This document shows, in pieces, positions 7,294 to 16,700 of a stretch of 22,664 bases of DNA. Under the pieces are notes generated by a model, which saw only the letters and a program-made list of their open reading frames with translations, searched no databases and was not told the origin of the DNA. The translations under genes were made by a program, and so were the position numbers. The stretch comes from Gracilariopsis chorda (lineage: Eukaryota > Rhodophyta > Florideophyceae > Gracilariales > Gracilariaceae). The DNA is taken from positions 1 through 22,664 of the forward strand of contig NBIV01000931.1 of NCBI GenBank assembly GCA_003194525.1, given 5' to 3'. Position 1 is the first letter of the stretch; the number at the start of each line of letters is the position of its first letter.

Positions 7294-8250
7294 CATGATG
7301 ACATTTTCAAGGCGGCCACAAAGCTGCCTTACTCCGAGCGAATCGTGCACAAATCGTGGCGCGTCGAGGAACTTGTGTGCAGGGAGGGGCCGACAAGTTT
7401 GCCGTCACTCCAGAAGATGACAAGATTTACTCTGACTTCTTTCCTTACCTCGCTAAGATGGCTCGCGATGCAAGCGCTGCTGCACCGCTTGCCGCCTTTG
7501 AGTCCATTACCAAATATGCGGACACGGTGCCGCCACGAATGGTGCGAAGGTCCGCCGCCGAAGTCGCTAAGGCTGTCGCTGAAAAGAGGCTTGCCGGAAG
7601 ACCGCTCAACAAGACAAAAGCAAGACACATTTGCCATGTATGTGGGCGCTGATGCGGGCGATGTCGCTGTCGATGTCGTCGCAACAGTCGGCTTTAACCA
7701 TCGCACCACGAAGGTTGTAGTCGCCGTTGTGGAGGCTATCACCGTTGCTCTAGAAACGTATGGAAGTCGAGTAATCCCGAGTAGGACCGTTGCCGTGAAG
7801 ATTCCGCCGCGGCTTAATCATTCGCAGAAGGCGGTTCGAAACGCGGCGAAGAACCTTGTTATTAAGGTGCTGGAGTCGTGTGATCAAAACCTTCTTCTAA
7901 CTGCGCTTATTAACCTTTTGTTGACTAACATCAGAGCTATTCAACGCTCTGAGTCGGAGAAATCTTCTGCATTGGCCAAATCTTCTATATGTATCAAATC
8001 TGTCGCAAAGGTCTCGAAACGAGGGTTTTCTAACTGTCGAGTCAGTGAGCTTCTTCGTGATATTCATTTGTTCCTCATGGCTAATCCAGCTCCGCGGGAC
8101 AGGGACACCTCAGCAGAAGATCAGACGTTTGCCATGCGGCTCTTGAAGACTGTTGTAAATGCGATCATAGATGAGATTGGTTCCGGAAATCGAAGGAACT
8201 TGGAGCTTATTCCGCAACCGGAGAAGTCTCAGTTCGTACACTACATTGAT
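7294..8250 (+). pseudogene. Captured host gene: XMAP215/CKAP5/MOR1-type TOG1 domain fused to C-terminal domain
   Basis: The translated product resembles two separate parts of the XMAP215/CKAP5/MOR1 microtubule polymerase. Bases 7294 to about 7855 match the first TOG domain: IFKAATKLPYSERIVHKSW, the helix around FFPYLAKMARDASAAAP, and VALETYGSRVIPSRTV followed by AVRNAAKNLV. From about 7850 the match jumps to the C-terminal region: VIKVLESCDQNLLLTALINL, LLRDIHLFLM, MRLLKTVVNAI and LELIPQPEKSQFVHYID. TOG domains 2-5 are absent. The best reading shifts frame near 7390 and back near 7638, and again after about 8250, so it is decayed. In the cell the parent protein binds tubulin and drives microtubule growth. 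Seen: both homologous blocks in the right order and strand. Inferred: capture by the transposon followed by internal collapse. The subfamily name is less sure than the family. Confidence 0.82.
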
Positions 8251-8830
8251 AAGAAGAAGAAGACGAAGAGAGTTCAAGCCCGCCGCAAATTCAAAGATCG
8301 TCTGCAGCTACTACTCAGCCTGTTCATCTAAACAAAGAGTACGAAGAGAATGCCTTGGTTGAAGAGCCACTTTCCAGGATTGTGCTCTGTAAAGAGAGGG
8401 AGAGAGAAGATGGATGTTATTGGGCTCGGCTTCAACGCCAATGCGGGCACTGGGCCAATGTCGTGGTGGTGTTCCCGTGTCTGCTCGCGAGTATGATTCG
8501 CACATTGCTACGAAGGGGAAGAGAGAACGAATTCTGTAAAACAAACTCCTTTATAACATAGAACTCATCAACAATGATCGCCTCCCGCCACCACCCGATG
8601 AAAAGTCTCCAGCAGACATTGCCACCACGATCAAATCACTAGAAACGTTACGATATGAACAGATTATGAACAGTGCCTAGAAGCAAACAACAATTGCAGA
8701 AGCACGGAGAAAGTCAGTTATCTTCATTGTCCGAGTCATTTCCACTTGTTTCCTTGCAGAACTTTCTGTATCGTTTCTTGCTTCGCATAAGACTTGTTCG
8801 CAAAATGTCCTGGACTTCTTCATCAATATA
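8251..8830. other. Harbinger interior with no confident gene; possible tail of captured gene
   Basis: Right after 8250 a one-base shift gives an acidic, low-complexity linker (DEEEDEESSSPPQIQ and onward). Patches such as VSAREYDSHIATKGK and DEKSPADIATTIKSLETL appear in various plus-strand frames down to about 8680. This could be the eroded C-terminal tail of the captured gene, but I cannot align it. No other gene is evident. Confidence 0.35.
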
Positions 8831-10337
8831 CTAAGAAGCACGCTGGTATCGTTCCGCACTCTCCAACAGCTTACCGACTAAAACTCCTTCCTCTTCAGCT
8901 TCATTGGCGTAAATCAAACCCCTTCCATGCGCAGTCTCGCTTTGTGCTTTCCGGATCTCAAATTGTTGCTTCACATAGCCAGTAAAACTACTTATAGACT
9001 TAGACACGTCCTCCAAACCATTCTGAAGTTCTGTACTCTTCCTTTTTTTCTGTTTTGTTTCACATGTTCTATCCGTTAGTGTTTCCTTTACGCCTTCATC
9101 TAGCCCTCCTCTTTCATTACTAATAAGTTTGGAAGCCATCTGAAGAAGCTCTGTGTCCTCTTGGGGAGTTCCCACCCTGCACACCAAGAACATTATCAAA
9201 GTCCTTTTCGAATCCGATGAATAGTCTCCGCTGGTACTGCACAGCGACAAAAAAGCTGTAATCCGAGTAGGATCGTTCTGCCCTGACGCCGACCATATGT
9301 CGTACACTATAGTAAAAGATCTCTTTGCCGTGAAAAAATGATCTTTGAGAGATGAGGCCGTTCTGATAGCAAGAGGGCGACTGTTTGAATCAACTTCTTC
9401 CAAATTGCCAGTTAAATCTTCCCTTGAATCTACACGAACATCGTTAAATCTCTGAGCAATCGCTCCCCAAAAGGACTCACGCGTGACACGAGCATCGCTC
9501 TCTTCCCGGGTAAGCTGCCCACCAAAAAGCTTTAAATAACGCATGTCTACAGAGTAAATCGTCCCGCAGAAGCACAAGCAAGCGAGCAAACTCGTTGAGA
9601 GAGAAGTTCGCTGTCCCAGAATTTGATGGACCATTGTCAGCATCGCTTCTACTCCCCCCTCCAAGCCGTGACCTCAGTATTCCCGATTTCTCTCCAGGAT
9701 ACACCATGTGCAAAAGAGATTGAATTTCTGGAAGCAATTCCCACGTTCGTAAACTCTTAAACGCATTTTGAACCCACACATCATAGTCATTACAAGCTCT
9801 GTTCTGTTTCGCAATATTATCAAAAGAAATGTTTTTCCTGGTTGTCATATACAAGTGTAGCATGAATCTAGATATCAGTTCGCTTTTCGATCTGTTACTT
9901 ATCTTCAGCTTCCATTGTCTTGCGATCAGCTGAATTTTCTTCACGGTTTTCTCTTTCAAGTAGGAGTAAAACCGTACCGCATTGTCCTTTTCAGTAAATG
10001 AAAGAACTTCAAGCTCCGAAGTACCAGCCAAACTCCCTACGTTGCTGTTTTTGCTTCTTTGCTGATTTACGGAAGGATGCTTGCGAGGGCTACGTCGGAT
10101 AACGCGAGCTTGCGTAACAGCCGAAACATGAGCCGAGTGCAATTCAGAAGTAGAAAGAAAGAGTGGTTGAGGTGCAGTGGAAACGTATGCAATCTGAGGC
10201 TGACTTGTTTGACCTGTAGAGTTGCTGGGAGTAGTAACCGACGTGATTCGCGGCGTAGGATCGTCTAACAGACGTTGTACATGATGTGCACCATTTCCTG
10301 CGTCTGGTTGTTCGAGAGGCAGGAAATGTGCTGACAC
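8831..10337 (-). pseudogene. Harbinger Myb/SANT-like partner protein, one frameshift
   Basis: The gene starts at the ATG at 10337 and ends at 8831. Residues 1-85 are rich in Ser, Thr, Pro and Gln, followed by a basic patch (RVIRRSPRKH). A region near residues 115-165 contains WKLKISNRSKSELISRF, reminiscent of a SAP helix pair. The second half begins FSLNEFARLLVLLRDD. Then the frame changes at a run of five A (9524-9528) and continues as GGQLTREESDARVTRESFWG, a second helix LKDHFFTAKRSFTIVYDIW and a conserved WSASGQND. The spacing of aromatic residues resembles Myb/SANT (trihelix) DNA-binding domains. The C-terminus has a basic, NLS-like KQKKRK and a charged helix. In Harbinger elements this partner helps the transposase enter the nucleus and bind the ends. 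It is convergent with the transposase. The frameshift is a decay mark unless it is a sequencing error. Confidence 0.75.
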
Positions 10338-10672
10338 GCGTTGAAAATGATCGGTGGGAACGCTGTTGACAATCTTAATACGAGGAAGAATTAGAACAGG
10401 AAGATTGGGTAGGGAGCGGGTAAGTTTGTGGGGGAGATTAAAGAAGCATGCCAGAAGTACATGGACGCGCCAAAGCGACTATGCTTTAATTTGCGCGGCT
10501 CCAAGAGGCGGATGTGGAGGTCAGACTGCTAGCAAGAGGTCCTTTGAATTCAAAAATTGCAAGCTTTGCTTACAGACCGAGAGGTTTAAGAAATGTTAAG
10601 GGGCGCAAGGTAGGGGCTTCCAAACTGCCAATCATTTAAAGACACGTTCCGTTCACGCCTGAACGCTGGCTT
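10338..10672. other. Subterminal right end of Harbinger
   Basis: This non-coding stretch lies upstream of the partner gene and so should carry its promoter. I see no clear motif or gene. The last part next to the inverted repeat has GAACG and CGTTC runs on both strands. Confidence 0.45.
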
Positions 10673-10697
10673 CGTCAACGCTTGTTAGGACAGGCCC
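10673..10697 (-). repeat. Right terminal inverted repeat of Harbinger
   Basis: The reverse complement begins GGGCCTGTCCTAACAAGCG and matches the left end at 5380-5404 with one substitution and one extra A. It is followed by the TCA duplication. Confidence 0.93.
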
Positions 10698-11377
10698 TCA
10701 GCCCAAGAATCCCGACACGCAGTCAGGATCAAAAAAAGTAATTCAATCACCCGCACCAGCGCAGTACGCCACGGCACCCCGTCCACAGATGCACCCGCTG
10801 AACTTAACACGTCTTAACGACCGTCACCGTTATCTGTCCAAATGGACGGGTGGGAAGCCGCTCCAGAGTACACCCGCTTTGGTTCAAGCCGCCAGGCTCA
10901 CGTCCCCAGATACCTGGAATCACCCAAAGTAACCCGAATCAACCGCTCGTCGCACTGGAAACCAGATGATGACCAAGAAACACGAAGTACAAACAACTGC
11001 TGAGCACACGATCACGGAGCTCAGACTTCGAAACTAGACCGACTCAACCTCACGGATACGACCCGACAAACGACTCGGGGATCCCAAAACACAAGATAGA
11101 GTGAGTGTCACACACAAAGTAGATAGCGATCGACAACACGGGCAACAACGGAGGCCCAACTCAACAACAATAGGAAGTAAACGTCGAACCACTACCACCA
11201 AACCGCCTCAGGGAGTAACGCAAACCAAAAGAGAATGACCAACACCGACCAACAATGGGATCAAGACACCCGACCCAACGACGAAAGAGGCAACAACGGC
11301 GAAACGGATGAACGGCGGTGAGGGAGAGCGGTGACAGACGAGCGATACGGAAAGAGATAGCGGCAGCGGTCAGCGGG
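10698..11377 (-). other. Copy B leader, remainder next to the LTR
   Basis: This resumes the leader cut at 5379 and matches copy A from about 2280 to 2957 with scattered point differences. No gene is present. Confidence 0.88.
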
Positions 11378-11392
11378 GCTGGGCCCATAACC
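11378..11392 (-). other. Primer-binding site, initiator tRNA-Met half-molecule type (copy B)
   Basis: GCTGGGCCCATAACC on the plus strand, identical to the site at 2958-2972 and likewise abutting an LTR that starts TGTTG. Confidence 0.85.
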
Positions 11393-12185
11393 TGTTGAAA
11401 GTTGTAAGGAAGTTGAGGGGATGGAAGGAAAGATCGCCCGCTCTGGCTTGGATTTACTTGGAGGTCCTTCAGGCACATCTTATATACCACTCTAAACTCG
11501 AATTGCGCGGGAACACCAATTACAAGTAAAACCTAAACCACTAAGCAGGGACACTGAATACTACCAATCATCATCTAACATGACATAGCCAGCTCAGCAC
11601 AACCTCATTACATCAACGCATACCAACGCACCAACCTTCAGTAATAGTTACGTGCATACACATAGACCATGACAAGGCACAAATTCAGGACTCCAACACA
11701 CGCCAGCACATGCCAACACATCACGGTAAGTCAACACGTCACGGTAAGTCGGCACGTAACCTGTAGTGTTAGTGATATGTAATCAAGTGGCAATGCATCA
11801 AGTGGCAATGCACACAACACCCACGTCACCAATATACCCGTGCATGTGTAAACCTGTTGACAGTGCATGCGCACCTTACCATTGTACCAACCACTACTGT
11901 ATCACTTGTACCAGCTTTTAACCACTTCACCAGTATCCCCTGCACACAACGTACACTGTGACCACTGTAGTAGCTGGACACGTGGGTGTGTCCAACCGAT
12001 CCAGTTATGCCATACCACTTGTAGGCACCACGTTGCATATGTACATTTGCAGTAGCCAATCAGAAGCCAGTTTCACGTTGGGTTCGCGCACACGCGCATA
12101 TGCGCTTTTGCAGAGGTACCCTCCAAAACAGCCCATGCTCCCGGAACATTTGGTTTTCAGTGACAGCACAGGTACTACTGCAACA
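11393..12185 (-). repeat. 5' LTR of copia copy B (LTR3)
   Basis: This 793-bp LTR is bounded by TGTTG and CAACA and is homologous to LTR2 along its length. It has one copy of the 27-bp unit that LTR2 has twice, and small insertions of its own, such as a repeated CAAGTGGCAATGCA near 11784-11810. The TATA box is at 11480-11486. Its right edge at 12185 is an insertion point into the protease-integrase junction of copy C. The adjacent five bases TACAA are the expected target duplication, and their partner should lie beyond the left window edge. Confidence 0.9.
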
Positions 12186-13440
12186 TACAATATCTGGGAC
12201 ATGTATTACATCCGTCAAACGGAGGTTAGGCTCGACGAAGGCAGTAAAACATCCCCTTGTTGTGTGGCCGTGACCGTGGTATTGTCAGCAAGTTCAATAC
12301 GCCTTGGAATATGTCAACCAATGCGTTGGTCACAAACGTAGAAGCAGAACAAAAGAAATGGGACGTGGCACCACTGTCCGCATACTTATCCATGCTCTTA
12401 TACACGGATGGGAGCACTGTAGACTTCTCGACACCCATTCCGGCGATCTCAATCTTGGATCCCCTTCGTGATGACTTGCCAGAGTGTTTAGACTTGTCAC
12501 CTGAACCACCTTTGAGTTGGTCCAAGATGACTTTGGGTAAACGGTTGTCCGGATTGTCAGGATTCATGTGGCATCGGTCTTGCGTGTGCCATCGTGTTCG
12601 CCGAAAGTGCAACGGTAACCGTTTTTGGTGGCAACAGCATAAGCACGCCCATTGGACTAAATGTTTGAGTTGGAATCCGATATATTACCATCATTTTCGC
12701 CCCCATTTGGCAATTTGTTTCGTCCACTAGAACGGCCGTTCCCTTTACCTCGGTTCTTTTTACGGTTACGACACGAGTGGCACTGACAGAACCAGGTTGA
12801 CGAGCATTGTACTTATCAATCAGGGTAGTTCCCACATAGTCCCACGTCAATTCCGAGATCTCCTTAGTCCTAAATGCCGCAGCAGTTGACTCTAATGAGC
12901 AGTTGGGATCGATAGAGGGTAGTAGCATTGGAGCCTTATGTGACTTTGGAATGGCCGCATCCTTCCCCACTCGTTCTAATTTTGAGAATAAAGAGGCAAA
13001 CTGGTCCACAAATTCTGACATATTTTGCCCATTATACGACATTCGGAACAGTTGGGTCTGTACTGCGATACGAGAAACTGTTCTGTTGTAGGCATAACTT
13101 GCATCTAGCATTCTGAACATACGCCCAGGATCATCATCCACATCCATCACAACGCGTAGTGGGGCATCTCCCAGTGCACAGATGATGATTGCACATGCCT
13201 TTTCGCGTTTCGCCATGAGTCGGGAACTGCCTTGAGCAGCACTAGAGTTGAATCGTGAGTCATTGTGGCACTAGATGCCTCATGCAGGGTAGATGCCACT
13301 ACATTCCACACACCTTTAATGCGACATGCGGGACGAAGTCGATGTCGCCATAGCGTATAATCCTCACCACGCTTACCAAGAAAGCGTGGGATTTTCACAA
13401 CAGAGTTGGTTTCAGACTCAACTTCAGGTCAGACAAACAT
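12186..13440 (-). pseudogene. Copia gag-protease, copy C (second family, interrupted by LTR3)
   Basis: This copia family differs from A/B. Gag begins near the ATG at 13440, but a TGA follows at 13429-13431. Clear Gag sequence is KIPRFLGKRGEDYTLWRHRL and CRIKGVWNVV, then after a frameshift near 13215 KACAIIICALGDAPLRVV and the following UBN2 helices to about 12790. A second shift near 12755 leads to a basic, Gly/Asn-rich C-terminus. The CCHC knuckle near 12600 has lost a Cys codon and its frame. The protease motif YADSGATSHFF is intact (Asp at 12376-12378). The sequence continues as LADNTTVTATQQGD and ends at HVPDIV where the A/B composite is inserted. The remaining pol should be found to the left of the A/B composite. 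Confidence 0.88.
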
Positions 13441-14075
13441 CCAGAAGGAGCTGAGACACCAATGAATATATACTTCTAACCAGAGTGAGGGACTCAATGC
13501 TTTTCAAAATCCGAATACCAAGAGAGGGAAAGTGTTGAATCGGAGGTTAGCCAAGAACGTGCAGCTGAGATCACACTAAGCCATGAATACTGGAGTGGAG
13601 TAATGCCAACACTCGACAGCGAGGCGCCAGTGGAGACCGTGTAACCAAGTCTCAACGCTCGTCCAGACGCGTCTGGTACGCGAATCACAGGCGGAGTTCG
13701 GGTCCTCGACGCCCAGAGTATACTCACAAGTGGCCCTGAAGCGCACTCGGAAAAGAAAAGAAAAGATGAAACTTCGTAAAAGCGGCGCACTGACAGAAGA
13801 AACTACCTCCGCTACCCTAAGGGTTGAACCCCTGGACCCTGGTGGCTCTCTCCAGGTGCAAGATGCGATTTTCTTCGACCTGCCCTACTCTGCACACTTC
13901 AAGAGCAGGGTGCTCAATCCGTACGAGAACGTCCTAGGGAGGCTACTAACAAGCGTGATATGCTTTCACCAGTTGACCCCTGCTGGTCACTTGCGGGATA
14001 TCAGCTCGATCTTACGCGCGCTCGCAAAAATAAATGAAAGTTAGATAAGAGCGACGTCTGCAATAGGTCGACGCT
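13441..14075 (-). other. 5' leader of copia copy C
   Basis: The leader is about 0.64 kb, shorter than in A/B. It holds the conserved block at 13785-13823 and a hairpin at 13838-13856. A 98-codon minus-strand frame at 13494-13790 has no recognisable features and I do not call it a gene. Confidence 0.75.
13785..13856 (-). promoter_or_regulatory. Conserved leader element with hairpin (copy C)
   Basis: The block at 13785-13823 matches copy A 1886-1923 except for two substitutions and one extra A. Downstream, CCTGG (13838-13842) can pair with CCAGG (13852-13856) across a 9-nt loop. That is where copy A has its GC-rich 7-bp stem. The stem sequences differ, but pairing is kept. Confidence 0.55.
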
Positions 14076-14089
14076 CTGGGCCCATAACC
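14076..14089 (-). other. Primer-binding site, initiator tRNA-Met half-molecule type (copy C)
   Basis: CTGGGCCCATAACC on the plus strand matches the initiator tRNA-Met anticodon arm and ends directly at the LTR. It is the same site as in A/B, so both families use the same primer. Confidence 0.85.
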
Positions 14090-14958
14090 TGAGATGTGAT
14101 AACTGATGTTGATGATGATGATAACTGAAGTTGGGCTTCGACAGAAGTCAAAGAAGAGGAATGAAACAATAACAAGAGTGAAGGTTGTCAGCCTTGGGTG
14201 GTTTACTTGGAGGTGCAACATCTGCAACTCATATAGCACCACTAGAGTGCACTACAACTACAAGAAAAACCCTAACCACTAAGTGCAGACAGCCAGTACT
14301 ACCAATCATATTCAAACATAACACAATAAGGGTTGCACAAACTGGTGACAGTTCACTACAACCATGCATAACATTATTCCAGCACATGCCAACGAAGCAC
14401 GGTAAGTGAAACGACCATGACAAATCATTACAACCCTGTATACCAGTATGCCAGCACATGGCAACGAAGCACGGTAAGTGAAAGAACCATTACAACAATG
14501 TGCCAGCATGTCACAGCACTGTGTAATCCCTTAGTGCATCAGTATTACCACAACAAAGCACAAATTCACATGCCACTGCATCCAAATCGATACCCTAAGT
14601 TCATTACCTACCTTGCACGTGCTTGCACACACAATCACACGTCTGCAAGAACTTCTTGTTCCTGTAAACCACATGTAGCGTCATAAGATCGCACGTAGTG
14701 GTCCACTCACATTATGCCAAGTGGCCCATGCTGTGCCTGTGACTCATACATGCATACCACTTGTAAACCATGTAATGCATAAGGGCAAATGCGGTAGCCA
14801 GTCGTATGCCCGTTTCAGGTTGGGTTTGAGCACATGCGCCCATGCGCTTTGCAAAGGAGGTGCTCAAAAGTGGCCATCGTTATGTGCAACTTGGTTTCCA
14901 AGTAGCCTACCATGATGTCCTAGGCTACCAGGGACTAGACCATGTGCCAAAATCAACA
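14090..14958 (-). repeat. LTR of copia copies C and D
   Basis: This LTR of about 869 bp starts TGAGATG next to the PBS of C and ends AAAATCAACA next to a purine-rich tract (minus strand) of D. It is distantly similar to LTR2, for example around TTTACTTGGAGG, ACCACTAAG and TACTACCAATCAT near the left end and GGTTGGGTT near the right. U3 has two copies of the CACGGTAAGTG unit (14379-14408 and 14451-14480). The weak TATA is at 14231-14236. The left edge is firm from the PBS; the right edge is inferred from the CA end and the purine tract. Confidence 0.78.
14379..14480. repeat. Duplicated U3 unit in the C/D LTR
   Basis: CCAGCACATGCCAACGAAGC followed by ACGGTAAGTG occurs at 14379-14408 and, with one change, at 14451-14480. 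The unit spacing is 72 bases. It resembles the 3282-3310 unit in LTR2. Confidence 0.8.
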
Positions 14959-15013
14959 CTACTTCTTGTCTTCCTGGTGAAATGGACTTCACCAGGAACA
15001 CAAGAAGTAGTGT
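14956..15013. repeat. 26-bp inverted repeat over the polypurine tract of copy D
   Basis: ACACTACTTCTTGTCTTCCT and the following GGTGAA (14956-14981) pair with 14988-15013, with one mismatch and a 6-nt loop (ATGGAC). The left arm covers the purine tract (minus strand GGAAGACAAGAAGTAG, 14959-14974) and the last three bases of the LTR. Confidence 0.9.
14959..14974 (-). other. Polypurine tract of copy D
   Basis: On the minus strand GGAAGACAAGAAGTAG immediately precedes TGTTGATTTTGG, the LTR start. This is the expected position of the plus-strand primer. It is the left arm of the hairpin at 14956-15013. Confidence 0.65.
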
Positions 15014-15059
15014 CCAATTCGTTCCAATATCAATCCTGCAGGCACAGGGGTAAATGGCT

Positions 15060-15500
15060 ATGTGGAGTATTTCTGCGTCAATGTCTTCACTGGCAACATA
15101 CTTCACTGATTTGACTGTGTCCTTGACCAGTTGCTTAATGAATTACAACTAGACATCGATATGCTTCGCACCACCAGAAAGGCAACGTTCACCAACAGCC
15201 CACTCAATAGCACATTGGTTATCTGAAAGGATTGAAACACTGTTTTGAACTGCTATTCCACACTCTCTCAGCACACGTGATATCTAAAGAATTTTTTGAC
15301 CCCCCATTACCAATGCATAGTATTCGGCCTCACCAGTAGACAGTGCAACTGAGCATTGCTTAGGAGCACCAAAGAAACATGAGCTGGAGCCAAGTTTAAT
15401 CAATTACCTAGACAAAGACTTGCGATCTTGGTATCACCCGCGAAATCAAAGTCTACAGTAGCATTTAAATGTAGACCTCCATGCCGGTACACTAAACAAT
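15060..15500 (-). pseudogene. Copy D RNase H domain (decayed)
   Basis: In the minus-strand reading, motifs appear in copia RNase H order: VDFDFAGDTK, VALSTGEAEYYALV, ILSDNQCAIEWA and GGAKHIDV, then VKYVASEDIDAEILHIA. These are the metal-binding Asp, Glu and Asp neighbourhoods of RNase H. Stop codons fall after QKIL, directly after KHIDV and elsewhere, and there are frameshifts near 15400. It is the C-terminal end of the copy D pol frame, next to the polypurine tract. It cannot make an active enzyme. Confidence 0.85.
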
Positions 15501-15502
15501 GA

Positions 15503-16700
15503 TCACCAGTACCACGTAGGTATCGTAAAACACGTTTGGCTGCTCGATTGCAGTATGCAGTTGGGGATTCTGGAAGCACGCCGGTATAAGAAAGGAGCCG
15601 AAATGTCCAAACGCGTACGTAATGCCGAGTACAGCAGAAACCCGATCATCTGCTGATACAATTGAACATCACGAGGTGATTTGTCCTCCTCCACACCAAT
15701 TGAAGTAAAGAACGATTTCACCATTGGGCGTGGTTCTGGTTTCGATTTCTGCAGTCCAGACCTGCGCAGTATCCCTTCGATATATATGGGTGGTCCGAAT
15801 TTTACACCCAGCAGCTCCCTATTGGAGTCCATCTTTCAGATGGAATGACCACCGAGGTAGAGTCTGACACAATCCTCAACCCTCAGGTCATACAACGCCT
15901 TCAGCCCCTCCAAGATTCGGGAGCGTTCTTCAGCACTTGACGTAAAGGTGAGCAGGTCGTCCACGTATATCAGGATGTACGCATAGATGTTACTGGTCAA
16001 CTTCGTCGAAACTGACATGGCAAATCCTAAGCCTTTAATGTCCGTACTGAACTTTGTGTGCCACACAAAGTGAGCCTGATTGAGTCCATATATGGCCTTT
16101 AACAGTTTATAGCATCGTCACTTCGGCCCAGGTATACCAAATGGAGACATTAACCAGACGTCCTCCGTCAGGTCACCATTCAGAAACGCAGTATTAATGT
16201 CAATTTGTGCGATATACATTTACATGCATAGCATCGTTTACAGAAACATGCGAACCAAGTTGAAAGAAAAACTGGTGTATAGGTCTCCATGTAATCCTGA
16301 CCATATGTCTGGTGGTTTCTTCCTGCTACGATAAGAGCTCGGAATCGATCAACTGCAGCATTTACATGACGTTTCACCTTAAGAATGACATGCATAGGTA
16401 GTGGCTGTGACTTTGGTGAGTCATCTGTAATCCAAAAACCTTTGTCATTTAGTGATGGCGAGCTCTTCATCAATAGCGCTCTCCCATTGCGCTGTTTTGG
16501 ATGGAGATCAGGACAATGCCTCCTGAAGTGTGGGTCGTCAGTGGTGGTCACCTCGACTGAAGAAGTAGCAGCACGAGCAATATGCGACCTACTTTGGGGT
16601 GCACGCCCGATTGCGACGAGAATAGCTGAGCCTAGTTCAGGCTGAACATTCAACTTACCATGATCACTAGAATCATTCTCGCTTTCCCCGCATACCATTG
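15503..16700 (-). pseudogene. Copy D reverse transcriptase (decayed)
   Basis: The N-terminal RT signature VILKVKRHVNAAVDRFRALI with YGQDYMETYTPVF is near 16270-16395. The catalytic box reads YILIYVDDLLTF, with YVDD at 15956-15967. A thumb/connection part follows with LYQQMIGFLLYSALRTRLDI and, in another frame, AAKRVLRYLRGTGDHCL. A TGA at 15837-15839 interrupts the frame just after LYLGGHS, and a frameshift lies between about 16070 and 16200, where the finger and palm segments are poorly preserved. The domain order RT then RNase H after integrase is copia. The active-site residues survive but the gene does not. Confidence 0.9.

Larger units (their letters stand above)
5377..10700. mobile_element. 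PIF/Harbinger DNA transposon with captured host gene, flanked by TCA target duplication
   Basis: The element proper is 5380-10697 (5318 bp), bounded by TCA at 5377-5379 and 10698-10700. The empty site is visible in copy A near 2276-2284, which proves a precise insertion with a 3-bp duplication. The terminal inverted repeats are about 25 bp: left GGGCCTGTCTTAACAGCG, right (reverse complement) GGGCCTGTCCTAACAAGCG, continuing as TTGACGA on both sides with one mismatch and one indel. Inside are a plus-strand DDE transposase, a rearranged XMAP215-like gene and a minus-strand Myb/SANT-like partner gene. Harbinger elements typically encode exactly such a transposase plus DNA-binding partner pair. 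Both are broken, so the copy is now non-autonomous. Confidence 0.95.

Noticed and set aside
13494..13790. 98-codon minus-strand frame in the copy C leader
   Set aside because: No recognisable domain; the conserved leader block at its edge is shared with copy A at the nucleotide level and not as a protein.
15009..15020. A second LTR start (TGTCC) on the plus strand beside the right arm of the hairpin
   Set aside because: The sequence to the right encodes the copy D RNase H C-terminus on the minus strand, so no LTR begins here. The resemblance comes from the inverted repeat.
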